Assembly: GCA_964648365.1 (NCBI GenBank)
Contig: CAZYLK010000134.1
Coordinates: 1-17,351, forward strand
Length of the DNA: 17,351 nt
Reading direction: 5' to 3'
DNA from: SURF-32 sp964648365
GTDB lineage: Bacteria; Planctomycetota; Phycisphaerae; UBA1845
Numbering within the stretch: the first letter of the stretch is position 1; each line of letters begins with the position of its first letter. Made by a program: the position numbers and the translations under genes. Below, one piece after another: positions 12,562 to 17,351 of this stretch. Below the pieces are notes generated by a model that did not search any database, was not told the origin of the DNA, and worked only from the letters and a program-made list of their open reading frames with translations.

Positions 12562-13581
12562 TTACGGGCACTCCACCACCGCCGAATCCACGTCGCCGCA
12601 GGCGAAGTGGAAGGTCATGGTGCGGTCGCCGGCCGCGTCGAGCTTCTTCCACACCTGCTTGGCCTTGCCCTTGCTGTTGGTCGTCAGCGACGCGCACGCA
12701 TCAAGGTCGAAGCAGGCGGTCACGGCCGCGTCGGCGGCGCCCTTCTTGACGATCGCCTTCGCGTTGCCCTTGCCCGGCTTGCCCTTGCAGCTCGCTTTGA
12801 TCTTCGTCTTGTCGCCGCACTCGCCGTCGTGAACGATCTGGCCGCGGATCTCGCCGCCGGGGAAGGCGGAGGAGTGAACGTTGACGTACTGCCCCTCGTC
12901 CCGCAACTGGCTGACCTGGTCGGGCGTCATGTTCTGCCAGGTGTTTTCGATCGGGCTGTTCGGGTTGCCGAGATTGAACAGCACGCCGCCGTTGACGCCG
13001 CGCGGAGCGCCGTGGATGTGCGACGCCGTCGGGTTGCTCACGTCATGGTCGCAGCGGATCGCGAACTCAGTCTCCGCGGCATTGAGCACGCCGGCGCACG
13101 AGCCGGACGCCAGGGACGGCGTCGGCGGAACCTCCTGATTGCCGGCAAGCGGGAAGTGAAACGCCTCCAGCCCGCGGACGATCTGGGCGCGAATCTCGCC
13201 GCCGGGGAAGGCCGTCGAATGGACGTTGACGTACAGGTTTTCGGCGAACAGATCCTGCACGTTCTGATTGGTCATGTTCATCCAGGTGCCCTGCATCGGG
13301 CTGGCCGGGCTGTTGAACGGGAACACCACGCCGCCGTTGGTGCCGCGCGGGGCGCGGTGGATGTGGGCCGCGGTGACGTTCTGCACGTTGTGCGTGCAGG
13401 TCACCGCCAGTTCGGTCTGGGCGTCGTTGAGCACGGCCACGCACGCGCCGGCGGCGGTGCTGTTGTTGGGCGGAACCTCCTGAGCGCCGCTGAGCCGGAC
13501 GATAAACGTCGTCTCCGCCCGGGCCGCGGTCGCCAGCAGCGCACCGGCCGTCAACACGGTCAAAACTCGCCTTGTGGTCAT
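12562..13581 (-). CDS. secreted protein with two CHRD domains and a Cys/Lys-rich tail
   Basis: The 339-residue product has a signal peptide (MTTRRVLTVLTAGALLATAARA, cut after ARA near 22) and two tandem CHRD domains at about 23-137 and 138-252. Both share the landmarks SGAQEVPP / AGNQEVPP, a central HIH followed by APRG-NGG, and YVNVHS-AFPGGEIR-QIV. CHRD domains were defined in chordin and occur in many bacterial exported proteins, where the role is mostly unknown. Paired cysteines (C47 and C62; C162 and C177) suggest a disulphide in each. Residues 253-339 form a distinct Lys- and Cys-containing region (ECGDKTKIKASCKGKPGKG, C290, C296, C328, C338). The ATG at 13581 is preferred, with AGGAG 9 nt upstream; an ATG 9 nt earlier is too close to that site. 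Confidence 0.88.
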   Translation of the reverse strand: MTTRRVLTVLTAGALLATAARAETTFIVRLSGAQEVPPNNSTAAGACVAVLNDAQTELAVTCTHNVQNVTAAHIHRAPRGTNGGVVFPFNSPASPMQGTWMNMTNQNVQDLFAENLYVNVHSTAFPGGEIRAQIVRGLEAFHFPLAGNQEVPPTPSLASGSCAGVLNAAETEFAIRCDHDVSNPTASHIHGAPRGVNGGVLFNLGNPNSPIENTWQNMTPDQVSQLRDEGQYVNVHSSAFPGGEIRGQIVHDGECGDKTKIKASCKGKPGKGNAKAIVKKGAADAAVTACFDLDACASLTTNSKGKAKQVWKKLDAAGDRTMTFHFACGDVDSAVVECP

Positions 13582-13706
13582 TGGGGACATCTCCTCTTCC
13601 TCGCTTCCTGAATCCGCGGCCGCACACGGGCCGCGGCAATTTGGGTCGTCGGATGGGCCGGTCGGACGGGGCATGGGCGTAGAGCAAGCCCCGGCCGCGC
13701 GGCGCC

Positions 13707-13732
13707 GCCTGGGGATGTATGTCCCCGCAGGC
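13707..13732. other. imperfect hairpin upstream of the CHRD gene
   Basis: GCCTGGGGA and TCCCCGCAGGC can fold around TGTATG with one interruption. It lies about 125 nt upstream of the CHRD start, and could be a 5'-leader structure or the end of the gene before it on the same strand (stop at 13761). No T-run is present. A promoter for the CHRD gene was not found. Confidence 0.2.
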
Positions 13733-13760
13733 CCCTGCGCCTTGCACCGTCCTGTACCGG

Positions 13761-14267
13761 TTACGCGACGGACGGCGGGGTGGATTCAAACGGCCTGCCG
13801 CATTCCGGGCAGCGGGGCGTGTCGAGGCCGCGCAGGCTGTAGCCGCACCCGTGGCATTCATCGGGGCCGACAAACCGGCGGCAGCGCGAGAGGACCGCGA
13901 GCACCAGCCAGCGGATCAAAAGGAAAAAAATGACCGCCGGCCAGGCGCCGAGCGCCACCGCCATCACGGCGCCATCCGGACGAAAGCTGGAGGGAGTTCC
14001 AAGGTTCACCATCGTCCATCCGCCCCACATAGTCAGATAGAGCAGTAGAATCCCGATGAACCAGCATGCCCACCAGTCGCGCAGAACCTCTTCATCCTTC
14101 CAGGCGACCAGCGCGACCAGCAGCACCCACGCCCCGATGAGGATGGCCGCTGGCCACTGCGAGGAGCGCGACAGGAAGGCGCAAATCACGTCCAGATTGA
14201 CGAGGCCGAGGCCGCCGATCAGCGCATAGTCGCGCGCTCGGTCTGGATTGCGGACGACGAACTTCAT
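13761..14267 (-). CDS. small polytopic membrane protein with C-terminal zinc ribbon
   Basis: The 168-residue product has about four hydrophobic segments (near 15-32, 40-56, 69-85, 102-126) and then a cytoplasmic-looking tail with a four-cysteine zinc ribbon, CHGCGYSLRGLDTPRCPECG (138-157). The CGYxLxGL...CPECG pattern with preceding membrane helices is one I associate with many small planctomycete proteins of unknown role. The next gene on the strand encodes the same arrangement, and the two are 69 bp apart, so they are probably co-transcribed or a diverged pair. A -10-like TAGAGT (14339-14334) overlaps the upstream gene's stop. Function is unknown. Confidence 0.75.
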   Translation of the reverse strand: MKFVVRNPDRARDYALIGGLGLVNLDVICAFLSRSSQWPAAILIGAWVLLVALVAWKDEEVLRDWWACWFIGILLLYLTMWGGWTMVNLGTPSSFRPDGAVMAVALGAWPAVIFFLLIRWLVLAVLSRCRRFVGPDECHGCGYSLRGLDTPRCPECGRPFESTPPSVA

Positions 14268-14336
14268 GATCCCATGCGACGCGCCGGCGATGTGCGCTCT
14301 TGGGATGAGCCGCCGAGCCGGCCGTGTCCTGCTACT

Positions 14337-14648
14337 CTACGCTGGGTTATCGCCCGCAGCGACCTTCCGCCCGCACTCCGGGCACGTGCCGGAGGCGTTT
14401 CCTGCGAGGTTGTAGCCGCACCGGCACTGGCCCGGCGGGATCGGGCGCACATCGAGCCACTGGCGCCAGGCGCTTCGTGCCATCACGACGGCATTGAGCA
14501 TCATCAGCGGGCCAACGAGGGCAAAACGCCACGTCACCGGTTGAGTCGAGACTCCCAGGAACGTCATGATCAGCCCGCCCGCCATCACGATGACCGTGAC
14601 AAACGCCAGGAGGTAGGGCTGGAGCCTGCTGCGTCGCTCTGAGATCAT
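14337..14648 (-). CDS. small membrane protein with C-terminal zinc ribbon (second of a pair)
   Basis: The 103-residue product has a basic start (MISERRSRLQ), two hydrophobic segments (about 11-31 and 38-55), a linker with PIPPGQ, and a zinc ribbon CRCGYNLAGNASGTCPECG near the C-terminus. It parallels the 168-residue protein after it, with fewer helices. The frame extends to an ATG at 14696, but that ATG lies in a heptanucleotide repeat, so the ATG at 14648 is preferred; no strong ribosome site marks either. It follows tal by 93 bp on the same strand and could be read from the same transcript. Function is unknown. Confidence 0.7.
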   Translation of the reverse strand: MISERRSRLQPYLLAFVTVIVMAGGLIMTFLGVSTQPVTWRFALVGPLMMLNAVVMARSAWRQWLDVRPIPPGQCRCGYNLAGNASGTCPECGRKVAAGDNPA

Positions 14649-14693
14649 GCCGGCCGCAATTCGCGCCAACGCCGCTTCCCCTGCCGTTCTCCG

Positions 14694-14714
14694 CATTCGT
14701 CATTCGTCATTCGA
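14694..14714. repeat. heptanucleotide tandem repeat
   Basis: CATTCGT occurs at 14694-14700 and 14701-14707, followed by CATTCGA at 14708-14714. It lies between tal and the small membrane gene. On the minus strand it supplies ATG triplets every 7 nt, which creates misleading start codons. Confidence 0.65.
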
Positions 14715-14741
14715 CATTTCCGGTGTCCATGACGTTGAATG

Positions 14742-15902
14742 CTACCGCCCCGCCGCAGCCAGTTCGCGCCGCTTGGCGGCCAGGTTGGCGATCAACTGGT
14801 CGAAGGAGTCGGCGAAGAGCTTCACGCCGTCGGTCAGCAGGTCGTCCGTGACCGCATCAAGATCGACGCCCGCGGCCGCCAGGGCCTGCATGGTGGCTTT
14901 CGCCGACGCCAGCCCGCCCTCGATAGTCGATTCCGCCCGGCCGTGGTCGAGCGTCGCTTCGATCGTGTTGGGCGGCATGGTGTTGACGGTGTGCGGGCCG
15001 ATGAGCGGATCGACGTAGAGCGTGTCGGGGTAGGCGGGGTTTTTGGTGCTCGTGCTCGCCCAGAGCGGGCGCTGAACGCGGGCGCCCCTGGCGGCCAGCG
15101 TCTGAAAGTTGCGGCCGCGCTGGAAGACTTCCTTGAACGCATCGTACGCCAGCACCGCGTTGGCGACCGCCGCCTTGCCTTTCAGCGACTGGAGCGTCGC
15201 GCGATCGCCCCCGGCCGCGATCTTCTCATCCAGGATCCTGTCGACCGACGAATCCAGGCGACTGACGAAAAACGACGCGACCGAAGCGACGCCGGCCACG
15301 CTTGTGCCGCCGGTCGCGCGCCCGCGGGCGGCGTCGAGCCGCTTCAGCCCGCCAATGTAGGCGTCCATCACGCGCCGATACATCTCGATCGAGAAGATCA
15401 GCGTGATGTTCACGTTGATGCCTTCGCTGATCAGCGTCTCGACGGCCGGGATACCTTCCGGCGTGGCGGGCACCTTGATCATCAGGTTGGGCCGATCCAC
15501 CTCGGCGTGCAGCCGACGGGCTTCGTCGAGCGTTCCCTGCGTGTCGTGGGCCAGGTGCGGGTTGACCTCCAGGCTGATGAAGCCGTCCGCACCGCCGGTG
15601 GCGTCGTAGATCGGCCGCAGGGCGTCGGCCCCGTCACGGATGTCGGGCAGGATCAGCCCTTCGTAGAGGCGCTCGTCGGGCAATTGATCTGCGCCGGCAT
15701 CGCTGAGCAGGCGGCTGAAGAGCGCGTCGTAGTCCGACCCGGCCGTGATCGCCTTCATGAAGATGGTCGGGTTCGATGTAACGCCGGTGATTCCGTCGCG
15801 GATCATCCGGGCCAAGTCGCCGGAGTCGATGGCGGCACGGCTGATGTTGTCGCACCAGACGGATTGTCCAAGGGCGTTGATTCTCTGAAGGATGTTGGGC
15901 AT
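14742..15902 (-). CDS. tal: transaldolase
   Basis: Transaldolase moves a dihydroxyacetone unit between sugar phosphates in the non-oxidative pentose phosphate pathway, in the cytoplasm. The 386-residue product fits the longer transaldolase subfamily found in actinobacteria and others, rather than the roughly 315-residue E. coli type. Marks seen are IRDGITGVTSNPTIF (35-48) with the barrel-start signature, DGFISLEV (106-113), NLMIKVPAT (139-147) with Schiff-base lysine K143, INVNITLIFS (162-171), a Gly/Ala-rich run with SFFVSRLDSSVD (210-221), and WASTSTKNP (281-289). The frame runs 26 codons further upstream, but the ATG at 15902 begins the recognisable protein and sits directly after a good promoter. 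It is divergent from the M23 peptidase gene. Confidence 0.95.
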   Translation of the reverse strand: MPNILQRINALGQSVWCDNISRAAIDSGDLARMIRDGITGVTSNPTIFMKAITAGSDYDALFSRLLSDAGADQLPDERLYEGLILPDIRDGADALRPIYDATGGADGFISLEVNPHLAHDTQGTLDEARRLHAEVDRPNLMIKVPATPEGIPAVETLISEGINVNITLIFSIEMYRRVMDAYIGGLKRLDAARGRATGGTSVAGVASVASFFVSRLDSSVDRILDEKIAAGGDRATLQSLKGKAAVANAVLAYDAFKEVFQRGRNFQTLAARGARVQRPLWASTSTKNPAYPDTLYVDPLIGPHTVNTMPPNTIEATLDHGRAESTIEGGLASAKATMQALAAAGVDLDAVTDDLLTDGVKLFADSFDQLIANLAAKRRELAAAGR

Positions 15903-15912
15903 GGCGATTCGG

Positions 15913-15941
15913 AGGCTACCCCAGTCCCGGCGCCGTTTCAA
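15913..15941 (-). promoter_or_regulatory. promoter of tal, near-leaderless
   Basis: On the minus strand TTGAAA (15941-15936) and TAGCCT (15918-15913) are exactly 17 nt apart. The -10 ends 10 nt before the tal ATG, so the mRNA leader would be only about 3-4 nt. This rules out the longer reading-frame start upstream. Confidence 0.6.
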
Positions 15942-15986
15942 CGAACGCCGCCACGGCGCCCACGCCGAACGCCCGGCCACGCGGCG

Positions 15987-16015
15987 TTGAACTGCCCGAC
16001 CGGCGGCGCTACGAT
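15987..16015 (+). promoter_or_regulatory. promoter of the M23 peptidase gene
   Basis: TTGAAC (15987-15992) and TACGAT (16010-16015) are exactly 17 nt apart, in a GGCGGCGCTACGATG context like the other -10 sites. The predicted start near 16022 gives a leader of about 27 nt that includes AGGAGAGGGG (16034-16043) as ribosome site. The site lies back to back with the tal promoter, with 45 nt between the two -35 boxes. Confidence 0.55.
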
Positions 16016-16048
16016 GATTGCTTGGCAGCCAGCAGGAGAGGGGATGTT

Positions 16049-17351
16049 ATGCGCGCTCGGTGGGTCCGTATTCAAACGGTGTCGGTCTATACGTGGGGCG
16101 TGACGGGTTGTTGTCTCGTCGCGATCGCGGCCGCGTCCGGCCTCGCACCGGGTGAGGCCGTGCCCGGCGATGCCCAACTCCTGTCGCATGGCCTCGCCGG
16201 TGGCGGTCCCATAAGCCATCCTCACGATCGGGAACCCTGCGTGACGGCGATTCAGCGCCAGACCATGCAATCTGCGGCGCGGGCCGTGGCCGATCAATCC
16301 CCGGCGAGTATGCACACGGCCGCCTCCGGCGGATCGTCCCCCGCCGCCGCTGGCGAAGTTCCGCTTTACTATTTCTACCCGGTGGCCGGCGACCTTCGCG
16401 GCGACATCTTCAACGGCGGATTCGTCGATCTCGACCCCGGCCCCGGCTTTCACGACTTCGCCTGCCGGCCGTTCACCTACAACGGCCACGCCGGGGTCGA
16501 CACCGAGATTCGCAGCTTCGGCGAGCAGGACGTGGGCGTGCCGGTGTTTGCGGTGCTGCCGGGGCGCGTGATCTTCGCCCAGGACGGCTACCCGGACAAA
16601 AACGTCAACGGCGGCGAACAGGGCAATATCGTCGGCGTCGATCACGGCCAGGGACGCTGGACCTGGTATTACCATCTTAAGAAAGATAGCGTGGCGGTGG
16701 CGGTGGATGACATCGTCGTCGCCGGGCAGCAGGTCGGCATGGTCGGCTCCAGCGGCAACAGCTACGGGCCGCATCTGCACTTTGAATCGACGCAGGACGG
16801 CGTCCCGTACGAAGTCTTCGCCGGTCCCTGCCGCCCGGGCGACAGCGGCTGGCGCGATCAGGCATCGCTCGATCATGAAGACCTGTACCTGATGGACTTC
16901 GCCATCACCGAAGTCGATCTCGACGGCCATCCGGGCCTGCCGTTCGAGATGCCGCGAAGCGGTCAGATCGCCCTCGATGATCCGATGGTGCGCTTCTGGC
17001 TCAAGGGCGTGAACCTGCCCGTCGAAAGCGACTGGCGCGTACGGTTCTACCGGCCGGACGGCTCGCTGGCGGATGATTCGTCGTGGTTTTTCTTCAACGA
17101 AGAGGTCTGGCGGTCGTACTGGTTCTGGTGGGAATACGACATCGAAGACATGCACACGATCACAGGGACGTGGCACGTCGTGGTGGAGTTTAACGATCAG
17201 GAACTGGTCCGTGCGCCGATCGAGGTGCGCCAGCGACGCACGCCCGAGTTCAACCGTGCCCCTGCCGCCGTGCAGGCGTCAATCGACCCGCCGGCGCCCC
17301 GAGCGGAGGACGTGATCTTCTGCCGACTGAGCGGGCCGACTCTGCTCGACG
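16049..17351 (+). CDS. secreted M23-family metallopeptidase, truncated by the window end
   Basis: The frame is open from the ATG at 16049 to the window edge, giving 434 residues. The N-terminus has a basic start and a hydrophobic run (about 12-32), so export is likely; a polar, low-complexity stretch follows to about 103. The M23 (lysostaphin-type, LytM) fold spans about 140-248 with all zinc and catalytic marks: H147 and D151 in NGHAGVD, H209 in YYHL, and H242 and H244 in HLHFE. Such enzymes cut glycyl or peptide cross-links in peptidoglycan, and others act on non-wall proteins. From about 278 a beta-rich region with many Trp and Phe (WFFFNEEVWRSYWFWWEYD) looks like an accessory binding domain, and the chain continues. 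AGGAG lies 10 nt before the ATG; an ATG at 16044 is out of frame. Confidence 0.88.
   Translation, partial: MRARWVRIQTVSVYTWGVTGCCLVAIAAASGLAPGEAVPGDAQLLSHGLAGGGPISHPHDREPCVTAIQRQTMQSAARAVADQSPASMHTAASGGSSPAAAGEVPLYYFYPVAGDLRGDIFNGGFVDLDPGPGFHDFACRPFTYNGHAGVDTEIRSFGEQDVGVPVFAVLPGRVIFAQDGYPDKNVNGGEQGNIVGVDHGQGRWTWYYHLKKDSVAVAVDDIVVAGQQVGMVGSSGNSYGPHLHFESTQDGVPYEVFAGPCRPGDSGWRDQASLDHEDLYLMDFAITEVDLDGHPGLPFEMPRSGQIALDDPMVRFWLKGVNLPVESDWRVRFYRPDGSLADDSSWFFFNEEVWRSYWFWWEYDIEDMHTITGTWHVVVEFNDQELVRAPIEVRQRRTPEFNRAPAAVQASIDPPAPRAEDVIFCRLSGPTLLD

Noticed and set aside
12553..13611. 352-codon plus-strand frame opposite the CHRD gene
   Set aside because: It is antisense of a clear secreted CHRD protein; no motif and repetitive composition mirroring the CHRD duplication.
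14739..16103. 454-codon plus-strand frame opposite tal
   Set aside because: It is an antisense shadow with Arg/Asp/Gly-rich composition; its end overlaps the M23 start in another frame.
15938..17176. 412-codon minus-strand frame opposite the M23 gene
   Set aside because: It is antisense to an M23 domain with intact zinc ligands, crosses the tal-M23 promoter region and has no recognisable domain.

Overview
This is a 17.35 kb, GC-rich, mostly single-copy chromosomal window from a bacterium that is most likely a planctomycete, perhaps of the Phycisphaerae side. That assignment is inferred from several traits: small membrane proteins ending in a CxCGYxLxG...CPECG zinc ribbon, a secreted double-CHRD protein, an Lgt with an unusual insertion and variant active-site residues, and an intergenic repeat whose read-through peptide (HGQDARAT) I recall as a common spurious translation in planctomycete genomes. 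No RNA genes or CRISPR arrays were recognised.

Layout. 1-3.3 kb: a possible gene tail, then lgt (lipoprotein maturation), convergent with a membrane glycosyltransferase carrying C-terminal TPRs. 3.3-5.4 kb: a repeat-bearing intergenic region, then a micro-ORF, a 53-residue one-helix membrane protein and accD (fatty-acid synthesis) in overlapping array, then a small secreted hypothetical. 5.4-7.1 kb: a lower-GC insert carrying a large antitoxin-like gene and a PIN-domain toxin gene. It is bounded by two 57-bp direct repeats, each equal to the last 18 codons plus stop of the neighbouring acetoacetyl-CoA synthetase gene. 7.0-10.8 kb: acetoacetyl-CoA synthetase (-) and uvrC (+), divergent. 10.8-12.5 kb: a second lower-GC patch with a lone ApeA-like HEPN gene, a predicted anti-phage abortive-infection RNase, closed by a 12-bp perfect hairpin. 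12.5-14.7 kb: a CHRD secreted protein and two small zinc-ribbon membrane proteins. 14.7-17.35 kb: transaldolase (-) and a secreted M23 peptidase (+) fired from back-to-back promoters; the peptidase runs off the window end.

Biology. Most genes are housekeeping (Lgt, AccD, AACS, UvrC, Tal) and do not form one pathway. The accessory content is two defence or stress modules, a PIN toxin-antitoxin cassette and an ApeA-like gene, on either side of AACS-uvrC. The most interesting observation is the duplicated AACS 3' end around the toxin-antitoxin cassette. It looks like an integration scar in which the gene end was replaced and the displaced end stayed behind, only 6 bp from a convergent neighbour.

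Promoter-like sites recur with a TANNNT -10 and a weak -35 at 17 nt. Those for tal and uvrC lie so close to the start codon that the mRNAs would be leaderless or nearly so.
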